DNA of 64,000 nucleotides. It comes from Cryptomeria japonica. Its lineage: Eukaryota > Streptophyta > Pinopsida > Cupressales > Cupressaceae. Shown here piece by piece: positions 1-12,966 of the stretch; position 1 is the stretch's first letter, and every line of letters starts with the position of its first letter. The DNA lies in assembly GCF_030272615.1 (NCBI RefSeq), contig NC_081410.1:128393640-128457639 (forward strand). The letters are read 5' to 3'. Under the pieces are notes generated by a model. The model made no database searches and was not told where the DNA came from. It saw only the letters and a list, made by a program, of their open reading frames with translations. The translations under genes and the position numbers were made by a program.

Positions 1-136
1 TGGATCTGTGGTTTATTTATTGCTTGTTTATGTTCTTTTCTATTATGCATTGCTAATCAGTGGATAAAGAATAAGTGTATGGATTTGAGATCACTTATCC
101 CCCCCCCCCCCCTCTCAGTGATCCTTGATTCTAACA
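1..136 (+). repeat. 3' tail of an LTR, cut by the window edge
   Basis: The stretch ends with a long C-run followed by CTCTCAGT and, about 17 bases later, CTAACA. The same arrangement ends the complete LTRs elsewhere in this window (copia B at 28,306-28,346, element D at 51,827-51,866, the solo LTR at 7,485-7,523). No primer-binding site follows, so this is either a solo LTR or a truncated one. It reads on the plus strand. The family is unknown because only the tail is visible. Confidence 0.45.
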
Positions 137-399
137 CCCACAACCCCCTTTCCTTGGAAGCTTCTAATATCATCTACCATGATTTTCAATATAGTTGTAT
201 GTGAGTTTTCTTACATTGTTATTATGACATGTAATAATTCCTCACACTTTTTGGGTTATTTTTGTGTTATTATCTTCTTGGTGTTGTAGTGTAGAGTGTT
301 TTTTGTGGCTTTTCTTTGGTGGGCCTTCGAAAATGAGAATTGGGACTAGGGTAATTTATGGTTGCTACAGTATTGGAGAATGAGTGGGGACATGAATTG

Positions 400-2160
400 T
401 GTGGAGCCAGGCTCCTACAAAGGTTTTAAGTGGAAAAATATTTCATGACAAATTATTGAGAGGGGTGGGTTGGTGACCTACATTTAGAGGCTTCATGGAC
501 ATGATCCTTAGGTTTCCAACAAGTTTGTTCAAGATTGGAAGAATCTCTCCCTTATGGTATATGGAAAGGAAATTTTGATCTCTAAGGAATTCATCTCCCA
601 TGTCTTTGGGATTTTGATGAATGGTGTTAAAGTGTTCAAAGATAGGTAAGGGGTGGATGCTACAATTTCTCAATTTCTTAAAGGCAAGGAGAATGACAAA
701 CTTGGTAAGAAAACACTAAGGGGCTATGATAGGTCTTCTATCAATCCCATCTAGGATGATGTTGTAGATAATTTAATATAGTATACCACCCTTGATGGTA
801 AGTACACAATATATGACATCCATTTTATTCTATTTAATCATTTCAAACACAAAATGTTGCTTTTCTTTCCTTTTTTTTTGCTATCCCTAGAGAAAGGGGT
901 TAAAGACCATACGAAGAATTCTAAATTTCCTATTCTACACGAGGGGATAATTATGTTAATAATATAATATGTTATAGAATCCTCACCTAGAATTTCTAAG
1001 AAATCGCCTAAGAAAATTAAGAAACATATCCTTGTGAGGGTTCATTTTTCAGATTTGCCTATCGACACAAAGGATATGGAGATGGAGGATGAGGATTATG
1101 AGCAATAATGGGTGGAGTTAGAGGAGGATATCTCTATTCATATGTTTTTTCCCCCTCCTCTTGAGGCTAGTAAGGGTAAGAAGAAGAACTCTTGTAAGAG
1201 AAGGGAGCAGTCCCATACTTCCTAGAGTGATGGCTTGCATACTAGAGACATTTGAATATGCTGGTGAAAAGGTATCCCCCCATGGTGGAACAAATTAAGG
1301 TTGTTTAGGGTAAGAAGACAAAAATAGGGGATGTTCAATTAAGAGATAGTTCCAAAGGTAAAGCAAAGGTGGGTGACCATATGGGTGAGACTTCTTCTTT
1401 CCTTGGTAATTTGAGGAAGGGGCTAGGCACCACTGAGGTTGATAATACACAAACTCCTAACAATTTGCTGCAAAGGTAGGGTAATGTGCATACTGGTCTT
1501 TCAAAGTATTTATCATATCTTCATTCCAACGAGAAGAGGCTTGTGATGTCCTTGGCTTAGTGTTGGAAGGTTTATCTAGACAATTCAAGCTGGTGAAATT
1601 CTTTCTTGAAATTGATTAAATTAAGGTAAAAATTAGAGCCTTGAACATGAATATTATTAACATTACAAATGAGAATGTGAGGTATTCTCCTTCCTCTAAT
1701 GAGTTGAAAGATATTAAGTCTTCAATGGATGTGAAATATCTCATTTTAATATTGATTATGCTAACAATATAAAAGTTTTTGAGAAGAAGTTGAAGGAGGT
1801 CAACCAAAATCTTGAGACGATTTGCCAATTTAGTCACACCTTGAGATGATTTGCCAATTTAGTCAATGCTCCATCCATAATAGCATGAAGGGAATTAGGA
1901 TCCTGACCAATAAATTGTATGAGCTTAGAGAAGATCATGTGGTGGATACATTTAGAACTAAGACTCAAGATGAAGGCAAGTGCATGAAAGGCAAGGGAAA
2001 ATATGCAGCTCTTAGTGAATAAATTGGGCCTCCTAGTTCTTGCACTAGGGGCAACAGAAAGAAGTCCTAGGACAAGAAAAAAATATTTTTGGAATTTCTA
2101 ATTTGTAGAAGAAGTTTCTTGATCAAGAAATGGAGGTTGCTAGTGTCTTGAATAATTTTC
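400..2160 (+). pseudogene. decayed coding relic, unrecognised
   Basis: Plus-strand translation gives protein-like runs interrupted many times. Segments such as ILISKEFISHVFGILMNG (about 570-630), KLGKKTLRGYDRSSI (about 700-740) and TLDGKYTIYDIHFILFNHF (about 787-845) have ordinary protein composition. A basic, Lys/Ser-rich tail lies near 990-1,210. I cannot assign a family: no reverse transcriptase, integrase, zinc knuckle or transposase motif is visible. About 2,200-2,340 is T-rich and then A-rich and could be a 3' untranslated end of a LINE-like or other retroelement. It is broken and probably old. Confidence 0.35.
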
Positions 2161-2339
2161 ATTAAGTCTAGTTGTTATCTTTGTTTTTGTTGTGTTTTGG
2201 TAGTCTGTTTGTTATTTGTTGGTTTTTGATGGTTTGGCTCTATCTTTGTGACAACATTTTGTAAATAGGGTTTTAGGTCCCTTCAAAACCTATTTTATCC
2301 TATAATAAAATATTAAGATACTTAAAGGAAAAAAATTGG

Positions 2340-2813
2340 TTAAAAAAATATTAACAAAAAAATTATTACAACTTTTTAATAATAGAAATAAAAATTATAA
2401 ATAACTAGGAACTACGAGTTAAAAGGAGGAAGTCACCATTTAGCATGTTAGTCTATTGCATGGACATTCATGCATTACATTGTCATCTATATTAATCGAG
2501 TATGGAAAGCCTCCAAAATTCATGAAAATTTATCTTACCTATTCACTTAATCTGCAAAACCTAAAATAAAAAAATGCAAAGAATAAAATTAATAACAAAA
2601 TTAACAAGATTTAAATGTATAATATGAATGAATTTATAAATAAGAAAACATTTGAGGACCTCTCATTGTTTGAGTTCTCTCAAAATATCTACAAGCACAA
2701 AGAAAAAGGAAAAATGTTTAAGGCTATTGAGATTTTCTTGAGTTAAATCCCTATTTTGGTATTTCTACTTCCACGATAGCTAAGATTCTAAGTGAATCTA
2801 GAAATAAGATCAC
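2340..2813. other. AT-rich intergenic stretch, nothing recognised
   Basis: Low-complexity A/T-rich sequence without a reading frame of note, a terminal repeat or an RNA-like fold. Confidence 0.5.
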
Positions 2814-3143
2814 TGTCTGAATGTGAGATTGATAGGATGTGATAATACCAAGGTGGTTATGGACATAATGAAATAAATGCTTAAACAATAAAAAAATATT
2901 ACTCAAAAAGTCTTTAGGAAGCAAAGAATAAGAAGATAGTTGAAAAGAATGTCATGAGAGTGTTGTAGAAATATCGAGTGTCTGAATTTCGAGATTGATA
3001 GGATGTGATAATACCAAGGTGGTTATGGACATAATGAAATAAACACTTACACTAAAAAAATATTACTCAAAAAGTCTTGAGGAAGCAAAGAATAAAAAGA
3101 TAGTTGAAAAGAATATCTGAGAGTGTTGTAGAAATATTGAGAG
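2814..3143. repeat. two-copy tandem duplication, 165-bp unit
   Basis: The block beginning TGTCTGAAT at 2,814 recurs at 2,979 (offset 165). The copies share a run about GATAGGATGTGATAATACC, a stretch about GGTGGTTATGGACATAATG, an A-rich tract and a closing GAGTGTTGTAGAAATAT. They differ by scattered substitutions and short indels, so the duplication is not fresh. No coding potential is seen in it. Confidence 0.8.
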
Positions 3144-3589
3144 TTTTATTAGAGATACCAAGGGGAGAGATAATCAAAATGAGAAGAGGAGTTAAAAAAT
3201 GCTATTGACAAGCCATTTAGATTAATCTCAATCCATTTTGATTGACATGGGAAGGTGACAAGTGAAAAGTTATTATAAAAAATAACTAAACAAAAATATC
3301 ATGGGACGCTAGTGTGGCACATGGATGTTTGTGCAATGTGCTAGTGTATAGATAACTTATGCTTGAAAATGATGAGTCTAAAAAATAATAAGGGTAAAAC
3401 AAAAGGCTATGGTAAAAGGGGGCCACAATAAATAAGAAATAAGCACCTTTTGAAGGAGAAATGTTATACACAGGTTGAAATGAACCTATCAAAATACTAA
3501 GGGAATGGACACCAAAGAGGACACTGAATATAGCGTAAAGTTCTAAGGGTGTATAATTTTTGATTTTTTAATTACATACATCCAATTTA

Positions 3590-3990
3590 AAGTGAAAAAC
3601 TATCCAAAAACTCTTAGAAAACACCATTGCATGTATAACCTTCTTACACACTCCACTAACGAAATAACTTGCATACCTAAATCATTCAATTTACTTACAT
3701 AAAGTATGTTCTATGCCAAGATATGATATGTAATACAATATTGACCCCCTTTTCAATCATCTACAAGGATTCTAATAAGAAACGTTCCACATCCAACAAT
3801 AATTAGATGATAATCATGTCTAAGGTACACCTTCTTACCATTTAACTATTCGTATTTTGTAAATCAACCTCTATGCAAAGTCATGAGAAAAGATGCACTA
3901 GATTCAATTAACCACACACCTTTTGATGTATGTGTAAAACCAAGGCCATGACAAAGGAATCACCATAATCATAGGATTACTTCTTAAACT
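3590..3990 (-). mobile_element. Ty1/copia fossil fragment (protease to GAG-pre-integrase region)
   Basis: Reading the minus strand from about 3,950 gives GVWLIESSASF, which matches the copia protease active-site context (WLIDSGAS in the family). It is followed by TKYE, then residues resembling the strand-rich protease core, and a KLNDLGMQV-like segment typical of the GAG-pre-integrase region of plant copia elements. No LTRs could be tied to it. It is an isolated, heavily broken remnant and appears older than the large elements in this window. Confidence 0.6.
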
Positions 3991-4620
3991 CATCATTAGA
4001 ATCTCTCTTTTCTTTTTTCTCTACCTTCTTATAGACTCTTAAAAAATGGCTAGGCTTTTAATGAACCAGAATGGTCCTTTAATCAAATCTATATATTTTT
4101 AGATATTTGCACAATTTCTTAGATTATTAAAAGTTAGAGAAAAATTCAATCTTATCATAGAATTCATATATCTTTGGAAGATAAATTCATTAAGCAACAT
4201 TACTCATCATTTAAATAGTAAAACATAACATATATCTTTACAAATATACACATATGTTTACATTTTAAATAATGTGAACCTTTACAATACACCAATTTAA
4301 ATAAAAAACATCATCACTTATACACATGAAGTAAAATCCTTCAAAATTTTATAATTTCAAATAGAAACATAAATTTTGTCTCTAATAATCCAATTCTATA
4401 GAATCTCAACTACAAGAGGGAGATAATCACCTAAATGCTTTCCCTCGAACTAAAAAATAGTGGTCCCATTCACACCTTACTACTAGAAGTGACCCTACCC
4501 TTCATAAAATGAAAATATAGGGAAACTACAAGAACATCATGCCATCTGAGAATTAGTGTTGTGTGATAATATAAAAACCTATCTTACAACTCTAGATACC
4601 CTCTAACTAAGTATGATATA
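3991..4620. other. AT-rich stretch, nothing recognised
   Basis: The sequence upstream (in minus-strand sense) of the copia protease fragment. No zinc knuckle or gag-like segment is visible, and there is no repeat structure. Confidence 0.4.
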
Positions 4621-4621
4621 T

Positions 4622-5560
4622 CTAATTGTAGACACCTAAAATTAATTTAATTAATTTAAGCTCGCCAAAATAATTAATTGACTTAATTGTATCATCCTTA
4701 ATCTTCTCAGTGATTAGTTAAATCTAATTTAATTAATTCTATCACTATTGTCCAATAATTAATTTATCAAATAAATTAATTATTCCCCTATTCTTCTAAA
4801 GTCCCCTCCAATAATTATTTCCTCTAAACTCACTCAGTTAATTAATTCTAATTAATTAACCTAGTCATGTGATTCCTACAAATCACTTTTCCTAATCCTA
4901 CTCAACCTAATTAATCCTTGTATAATCTCTCATAATTATGCTTATCATTATCCCTCAATTTTTAATTTCCACCCATGTCACATCAACATTGAGTCTCTCA
5001 AAGAAATTCAAATTTCTTTGAACCCCTCAATGCATCCTTATTTTGGAATTTTTAATTCCTCATATTTGAAATTCAAACTTCTCCCCCTTTTCCCAAGGAA
5101 TTTTATATTCCTGTTTATTTTCCCAAGGCACCCTTGATCCATGCCTTCTATCTCAAATCAATCTCAACCCTTCATGATCAAATCAATCTTGGCCCTCCAT
5201 TGGCCTCCTCCAATCTATAAACTGGAGCCTCTTCTCCTCACAAATCATCCACTTCTCATGCATTGTCATGCTGCCTATTTCTCCTTGATCCAAATCATCA
5301 TCTTCTATGGAATTCTTATGTTGCTCTTTTCTCCTCTCATCATCTTCTAATCATCCCTCTTTCATGTCCTCATAATCCTCCATTATCAAATCCTTCTATC
5401 CATCATCCAAAATCTAATTGAGTAATCCACTTACCTTGTTGAGCATTTGGAGAGCATTCCACATGCATTAAGAAGGAGCCCATCCAATCAAGTTGAAGAG
5501 AGGCACTATTCAACTTCACTGAAGGCTCAATCCAAGGGAGAGGTAAAATAGCAAAGGTAT
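4622..5560 (+). repeat. possible degraded LTR with TATA-like promoter
   Basis: The segment starts TGTAGACACC, followed by an extremely AATTAATT-rich half (to about 4,870) and a C/T-rich half. A CTATAAA box at about 5,214 is followed by a pyrimidine-rich leader, a layout typical of plant LTR U3/R regions. The small open frame at 5,141-5,350 is hydrophobic because of the pyrimidine bias and is probably not a gene. No partner LTR, primer site or duplication was found, so the call is tentative. Confidence 0.25.
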
Positions 5561-6045
5561 AAATGATCTTTTAATGTTTTAGTGTTTTCTTGCTCATTTC
5601 ATTGTGTTTTTGATCATTTAACCTTTCATTCCATTTCCCCTCTTCACTAATTAATTTGTATCTTTAGACACAATGAATTGATGATATAAGTAGTGATCTT
5701 GCATTAATTTAGCCAAATATTTAACAATAATAATCACATATTGACAATTGGATATTCACAATTTTGTTCCATGCAATAGTTTTCAAACAAAATATGGTAA
5801 TCTTCAAATCTCCCAATATTGTAGATTTATACTAAAATCATGAAGCAAAGGAAAAGAGACTATTTTCTCTTTTACCCTAGTTTGGTATCCATTATATTTG
5901 AATGCACAAAATTTACAAATATACAAGAAATATATTACGATTATTTACATTGCAACTTTCTACCATCATAAACAACATGTCATTCTCACATAGAAATAAC
6001 ATAAGTTTTCGTAAGTATTTACTCACATTTAAATATTCACATTAA
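5561..6045. other. AT-rich stretch, nothing recognised
   Basis: No reading frame, repeat or fold of note is seen between the possible LTR and the microsatellite. Confidence 0.4.
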
Positions 6046-6231
<186 letters not shown>

Positions 6232-7523
6232 TGTTGGCATTGTGATACTGTTTTGTATGACCGATAAATGGTATGGTTGACATTGTTGGCAACATCATCT
6301 CCTTAGTCTTCACAGTCCATTGGCAGTGAGTAGACTGGCTAAGCAAGTGAGTAGACCGACAAGCAGTGAGTAGACCAACAAGCAGTGAGTAGACTGACAA
6401 GCAGTGAGTAGACTAGCAAATAGTAAGAAGATCGAGCAGTGGTGAGTAGATCGACACATAAGAGGTTCATCGGCTAAGAAAAGAATAGACCGGTATACAA
6501 GAGGAAATTGGCTAGACAGGTTTTGATCGATACACCAGAAGAATCAGTAACCGACAGACTGGTAACGTTCAGTTACATCCAGCTAAATTGAGAGTCTTCT
6601 CCAATCAACCAACAGACTTATCGACATGTTCGACTATATTGACAGAGATTCTTGCATGGTTTCAGAGGCGTAATTTAAGGCCTGACAACGGAATTTTGAA
6701 AGGTATGTTTTGGAGGGAAAGTTGGTGATAGACTAAAGGGTCTATATATACACATATCTCATTCTTTAGATGGTTGTTGTCAAGGTGAATGAAGATAATG
6801 TGAAAGTGGTCACAGGGGGAGTTTAAGAGAATGCAGAGATGAATGACAAAAGACCGGCATAGTGGAGTTTCATAGAGTGGTGACTCAAGTGACAAAGGAC
6901 CGACAGTGTGATATTCAAGGATTAGGAAATTGATAGAAGGCAGAGTTGATAGTGCATTTAGGAAATCAGAGTTGTGTAGAACAGACACAACCGATGTAGA
7001 TCTAGTGTGATTCTTCAGTGTGATCTGACTAGGCTAATGAGTAGTAGTTTTAGCAGATCATCCATCTGTTGCTTTCTAACAACTGCAACATAAATCCCTT
7101 AACTGGATGGACTTTAACAGGTCCCATTATAAAAATCCCTTAATTGGGTGACATCTTGATTGATGTTCTAAGTCCTTTAATATGGTAAAGGCACTAACCG
7201 ACCTTGTTCAAAATCTCTTAATCGGGTGGCACCTAACAGTGTCTTTGTAATCTCCTAACAGGGATGGCTCTTAATCGGGAGTACTCCAAAAGAGTACAAA
7301 TTTTGTGAGTTCCTACTCACACCGTGGTTTTCTCCCTTTTGAGTTTCCACAAGATAAATCTATGTGTCATTGTGTGTCTTTTCATGTATGCTTAATCTTC
7401 TGCAGTAAATGTTTACATTGGTGAATGGTAAATTAGTTCAAACTTAAAGTAAAAGTTTCAATTGATTAAGACCGGTAAAGTATCGATTCACCCCTCCCCT
7501 CTCAGTACTGGTTGAGACTAACA
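6232..7523 (+). mobile_element. solo LTR, copia-type, with 5-bp TSD
   Basis: The block begins TGTTGGCATT and ends GAGACTAACA. It is flanked by identical five-base duplications, catat at 6,227-6,231 and catat at 7,524-7,528. Near its end is the C-rich plus CTCTCAGT motif shared by the other LTRs here. No internal region or second LTR follows, so it is a solo LTR, the known product of LTR-LTR recombination. A motif near AGCAGTGAGTAGACYRAC is tandemly repeated at 6,325-6,460. Its orientation is plus from the terminal motif. Its parent family is not otherwise present intact in the window. Confidence 0.85.
6325..6460. repeat. 19-20-bp tandem repeat inside the solo LTR
   Basis: About six or seven imperfect copies of a unit close to AGCAGTGAGTAGACCGACA run in series; the last copies are more diverged. 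It lies in the first tenth of the LTR, where U3 enhancer repeats are often found in retroelements. That role is an inference. Confidence 0.75.
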
Positions 7524-7605
7524 CATATATATACATATACATATACACACATATATATGTACATGTATACATACACAAACACACACACATATAATGTATA
7601 CACAC
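7524..7605. repeat. TATACA/CA microsatellite, right part
   Basis: Continuation of the microsatellite split by the solo LTR insertion, with TATACA, ACAC and ATGTAC variants. Confidence 0.85.
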
Positions 7606-8305
7606 ATATAAAATCATTCAAACTCTTCTTCGAAAGAAGATAATATTCAACATCATAAATATGAATTAATATTACTTCAATTTGAACTATAATGCACAAG
7701 CATAAGACATCTAAAAAATTTCCCCTAAGGTTTTTCAACGTTGTTACTAATCTAAACTTACTACACTTGAAGAATTAAAACTAAACAAAGATAACAATGA
7801 TACATATATGAGCATATTCTAAAATAACAACTAAAGAAACCGATTAAAACAAATTACTGAACCATACAATTACATTGCAGAATATAAATACTTTCTAAAA
7901 CTACATTCATTGAAAACCATTAACGACTGTTCATCATAACATACAAGTAATGAATAACGAACATGAACACATTTAGTTTTAGGGTCAATGTTTCCATTTA
8001 CTGTCATAGAAACCTACCAACTAAATCGCATATCACTGACATCATAAATATATCATAGATACATCATTATTACATCATTTTCCATGTAGGAATATCCATA
8101 GATATTTACATCTAATAAACATAAGTACAACATAATAAATGCATAAAATCTCTACCTGACTCACTGGGTTGACCAAAACAAAGAGTAGCAATCTGGAACA
8201 AGAACGAAGCCAATCCACGCATAGACAGGTTCAAAATCCCTAATGGAAGAGGGTAACTACCACCTGACCATGTGAAACACAAAGGATCACCCCCCGTGCT
8301 AGGAG
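7606..8305. other. AT-rich stretch, nothing recognised
   Basis: No gene, repeat or RNA signal is seen. The last part joins in sequence with 34,796 onward if element A is set aside, so it is the original left flank of A. Confidence 0.4.
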
Positions 8306-8310
8306 ATAAC

Positions 8311-10885
8311 TAAAGAGCACAAATGGACACTGAGAGGGGGGTGAATCATTGTAATATAAAAATTCTAATCTATGTGTGCAACTACTAAAACTGTAAAATC
8401 AATTAAGAATACACACACACACATAAATAAAACCACAACACAAGATTTATGAGAAAAACTTAATGTGGGAAAAACCTCGGTGATAATAGCTACTGGAGTC
8501 TACTACTCCAATCTAGCCTCACAATAAAGTTACTTTTTACAATGTGTTTAGGGCACCAACATAAGGAGCACCAAACCCTGATGATTTTTGAGCACCAACT
8601 CAAGGTGCACCGACCCCTAACTTTAAAGCACCAAATCAAGGAGCACCTACCCTTTCTCTGAGCACCCACCGAGAGAGATACAATGATATTGTTTTACATG
8701 CAATTATAAAATCTTATTACAAATGTGTTTTGTAACACATACAAATTTCTCACACCTGAGAATGGATTTTTCTACCTACTGATGTCCTTTCTCTTCTTCC
8801 TTTGTTTGATTGTCTTCTTCTCTTTGCCTCTACTTCTCCTTATCTCTACTTCACCTTTTCTGAGTATTCTCACTTCTCTCAGTTCTCTATATTTTTTTTT
8901 CTTTTATAGCTTCTACCTCTTTTCTTGGTGGCAAATTTTTTTTCTACGCTACTACACAGTAGATTCCAGATGAAAATTTTATTTCCACCTCTATCTTTGT
9001 CTCAACAACGACACCCACCACTATCAAATCTCATCAAATATTTTGCATGATTCAATTGGATTTGTACACCTAAGATTTTCCCTCCAAAGCTAAAATCCAA
9101 ATATAAAATTCAATTCAGTTGTCTTGGAGATTTCTACTGTAGGTGATTTTATTCTCTGTTCTGAGTACGTTCTCATATTGGCCACCTGTATTAAATGCAT
9201 CCTTTCTATCTTCATATCATTCTCTATACTTAGATTACTAAGTTTAGTAATCTTCCTCTACTCGAAGAGATATGATTTTCTTCCTTGAGCCACACGGATA
9301 GATTGCAATGCAATCGCCATTAATGCATTCTCCATCCTCCTGTTATGATAGATTCAATCACAACTACCTCCATTAGAGATATCTTCAGTTGGTAGTCGAC
9401 AACAAACTCTGGCAACAGATGAGTCAAATTCTCATTCTCTTGTGTGCACTCAGCAAGCACCACGTCATCAAAATTGATGTTCAAATTAATCGGTCAACCC
9501 TTGGTCAATTTCCACGTTGATTGTCATCATTACCGACATGCAAATTGTGTGTCACAATCTTCACATTAGGCACTCAAGATGCTTAGTCAGCATCAATCAG
9601 CTACAGTCAACCAACAATGTGGACTATCGGGCTATGCGAAACCATCAAACTCCATACTGTGACTAAATTTTGTGTTATGCACATCACATATATGTCTGCA
9701 GGATGGCGAAAGCCACTAACATCTTTCTCTTTGTTAGCCTATATCATCACTCTCAAACCTCTTTTACCTGTGCTGGTTGGTGGGATGTATCAACCATCCT
9801 ACTTCCTGAAGCCCTGCAGACTCCTTTTTGTCTACGCTTCCCAGCTGCGAGATGGTGGGAAACATCTCTTACCATTGTTCTTCTCATCCCACAGGATGCC
9901 TTCACTACACTTTTTTATAGCTGTGGGATAGCGGGGGCCTTGGTCTTCTTCATTCTCCTTACCCCGCATGTCAGTATCTTTCCTTTCTTTGTGACCACGG
10001 GATAGAGAGACACACAATTCTTCCTTGATCTTCTATCCAACAAGACTATTTCTCCTAGGTCTTCTTTGGTGTAGGATAGCAGGGGAAATATATCCCTTCT
10101 CCTTATGTTACCTCGCATTATCATTTCTTCTCACATTTTGACAACGTGGGATAGCGGGGAGCCTCTATCCTTCCATCTATTTCTTATCCCACAGGACCAA
10201 TTTTCTTTGGTCATTAGTGGTGTGGGATAGTGGGGAGCTTCATGCTTCAATGTTGTGTTATCTCGTGAGATACTTTTGTTGCGGTCCATCTTGCTATAGG
10301 ATGGCGGGAGTGACCTCTTACATTTGTTCTCGTTAGCCCGCATGGTTATATCACCCTGACCTTCTACGGTGCGACGTACCGGGATACACCATTTGCCTCC
10401 AACTTTATTATCCCGCAAGGTCTCTTTCCTTTAATTGAACACGTAGTGGGATCCCACATGCATACATTATCATCTTGATGGACCAATGCACAGTTGCTAG
10501 CTGGACGTCAAAGCACACAAGGAGGGCCCACTCAATGAAAAGTGCTTATCACCAAGACACGACGATCACTGCACGAAGACAAATTCTATCCCTATAGTAA
10601 TGAAGCCTAATGAAGCAAGAAGATGGTCTTGCCGAATCGTCATTGTACAACGAAATAAATACAACATCATTGAGACAAAAGCCTTGTCTCACTGAAAAAA
10701 CTGCCATCGAAGGGAAAAATCCCTTTTGCAACCTACATCATTATTATAGTATAACATGACATGTTATGCACGACTACATAACTTGCGTGCTATATGCTCA
10801 TCACTTGATCTTTGTAATGCCACTCTGATCCTCTCTGCACCTTTTTCCTCTGACTATTGACATCAACGACAATCTAATACCAACA
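8311..10885 (-). repeat. Copia A 3' LTR (left copy)
   Basis: About 2,575 bp, matching 25,559-27,285 followed by 33,972-34,790. In minus-strand sense it starts TGTTGGTATT and ends TTCTTTA, so the ends are TG...TA instead of the usual TG...CA; the right copy shares the TA end. It contains a series of GTGGGATAGCGGGG-like and TATCCCAC-like words (about 9,840-10,420) that can pair locally. The frames at 9,617-10,005 on the plus strand are shadows of this LTR. Confidence 0.9.
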
Positions 10886-11015
10886 ACCTCCCCCTTTGGA
10901 ATTGATGTCAACCCACAGAACATTTGACCATTTCTCCCCCTTTGACAACAATGAGAAAGGGCCTGACAAAGACATAAATGATAGCCTGCTGGCAATAATC
11001 ATTCTCCCCCTTTGA
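10886..11015 (-). promoter_or_regulatory. Copia A polypurine tracts (three copies)
   Basis: In minus-strand sense AAAGGGGGAG-type tracts occur next to the LTR (10,888-10,897) and again near 10,935-10,945 and 11,001-11,011. The copy touching the LTR is the expected primer for plus-strand DNA synthesis. Multiplied polypurine tracts are a known feature of Sirevirus-type copia elements. Confidence 0.75.
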
Positions 11016-11199
11016 CCATCACTATATGCACACAAATGGATTGTTTGGACCATTGGAAGGTTACATGAACCATTATTAGAATATAAAAAAGCAGTGCTAC
11101 TATTTCTTTAAAAAAAATTCAAATCCCCCCCAGTGAATAGGCAGGTGGTTCAAGGATGAAAATGATGGAACAATAGGCCCCCCTTGAACCAATGACTCT

Positions 11200-12830
11200 C
11201 AGTAACTTATTAATTTCTACATGAAGGAGGAAAAACCCTCAATTTAATCCTGAGATATTCATATGTATCCTTAGGTAGGGGTTTGGTGAAAATGTTTGCA
11301 ACTTGTTCTTCTGTTGGAACATATTCTAGCTTGACCTCCTTATCAGCTACCTTCTCTCTCAGAAAATGATATTTGATTGCTATGTGTTTGGTCCTTGAGT
11401 GCATGACTATATTATTTGATATGTTGATTTCACTTGAGTTGTCACATGTTATGGGAATAGGATCTGTAAACTCTACTTGAATGTCCTTGAGAGTCTGCTT
11501 CATCCACATAATTTGAGAACAACAAGTAGTAGCTGAAATATACTCAACTTTAGCAATTGATAATGAAATAGACTCTTGTTTCTTGCTATGCCATGACACC
11601 AACCTATCTCCAAGGAATAAAGATCCACCACTGGTGCTCTTCCTATCATCTACACATCCTGCCCAATCTACATCAGTATAGGCTTGCAAAGTGAAGTCTC
11701 CTTTCTTTGGGTAGCATAAACCATAAGTAAGCGTCCCCTGCAGATACTTGAATATCCTCCTAACAACATTGACATGTGATTGCTAAGGAGATTCTTGAAA
11801 TATTTCCACCATACACACAACTTGAATTATATCAGGCCTTGAGGTTGTAATATACAATAGACTTCCAATCATTGAACTATACACAGTTTGATCTACACTA
11901 GGTGACTCATCATATTTACTTAGCTTGCATCCAATCACCATGGGGGTACCAACCAGTTTGCTATCCTCTATCTAAAACTTCTTCAACCTGTCTTTAGCAT
12001 ACTTGGTTTGTGATATAAAAATACCCTTATTTTGCTGTGATATTTGAAAACCAAGAAAATATGATAACTCTCCAATCATGGACATCTTGAACTTAGACTG
12101 CATTTGATCAACAAATTCCTTACATAGGATATATGTATTCCCTCCAAAAATGATGTCATCTACACATAAAAAAAATATGATCATGTGATCACCATCCACC
12201 TTAATATATAAGTTGCTATCAAAATTTCCCTTTCTAAAACCTTGCTGATGGAGGTAATTATCCAATCTTGAATACCATGCTCTAGGTGCATGTTTCAAAC
12301 CATATGGTGCCTTTTTCAATCTGCATACAAAGTTTTCATCCTCATGAAGCTGAAAACCTTTAGGTTGCTAAATGTAGACCTCTTCTTCAAGATTTCCATT
12401 CAAGAATGAAAATTTGACATCCATTTGATATACTTTGTATCCTTTATAGGCTGAGAATGCCAAGAACTTTCTTATAGCTTCAAGCCTTTCCACAAGAGCA
12501 AAGGTCTCTTCAAAATCTATGCTCTCTACTTGAGCATACCCCTTGCATACTAATCTCTCTTTTACCTTCTTCATTCATTTTATTCCTGTAAACCCATTTA
12601 GTACCAATAACATTCTTGTTAGCTGGTCTAGGAACCAATTCCCAAGTCTTGATCTTCTCTATCTGTTGTAACTCTTCTTTCATAGCCTTTATCCACTTGT
12701 CACTTTTGTTTGCCTCATCATATGTCCTGGGTTCTATCTTTATCATAAGGAAGGAATTTACTTGTTCATTGATCCTTGCTCTCCTTCTTGTTTCCACACC
12801 CTAATTCTTGTTCCCTATAATCCGATCCTC
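11200..12830 (-). mobile_element. Copia A reverse transcriptase and RNase H region
   Basis: The minus-strand translation contains copia RT landmarks: [64 protein letters not shown] and ELSYFLGFQI. It then has the copia RNase H region: YTDVDWAGCVDDRKSTSGG, KQESISLS, a TCDNSSEINISNN-like stretch and FTKPLPKDT near the end. The stretch about 11,700-11,960 between these parts also reads as copia sequence. This is the distal half of A's pol, separated from the rest by the gypsy insertion. It is broken. Confidence 0.85.
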
Positions 12831-12966
12831 AGGGTGATTCTTTTGCACATATTTGTTTGGGTTTTTTTTTTGTGATTCTTCTTCATGGTCACTTTCAGAT
12901 TTATCTTCTTCTTCACTGTGTAATTATTCAATCTTATTTATTGTGGTCTTTTTATCTTTATGTAGA

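Noticed and set aside
9617-10418. Possible host genes of about 100 residues on either strand
   Set aside because: They lie within the copia A LTR and recur, diverged, in its right LTR.
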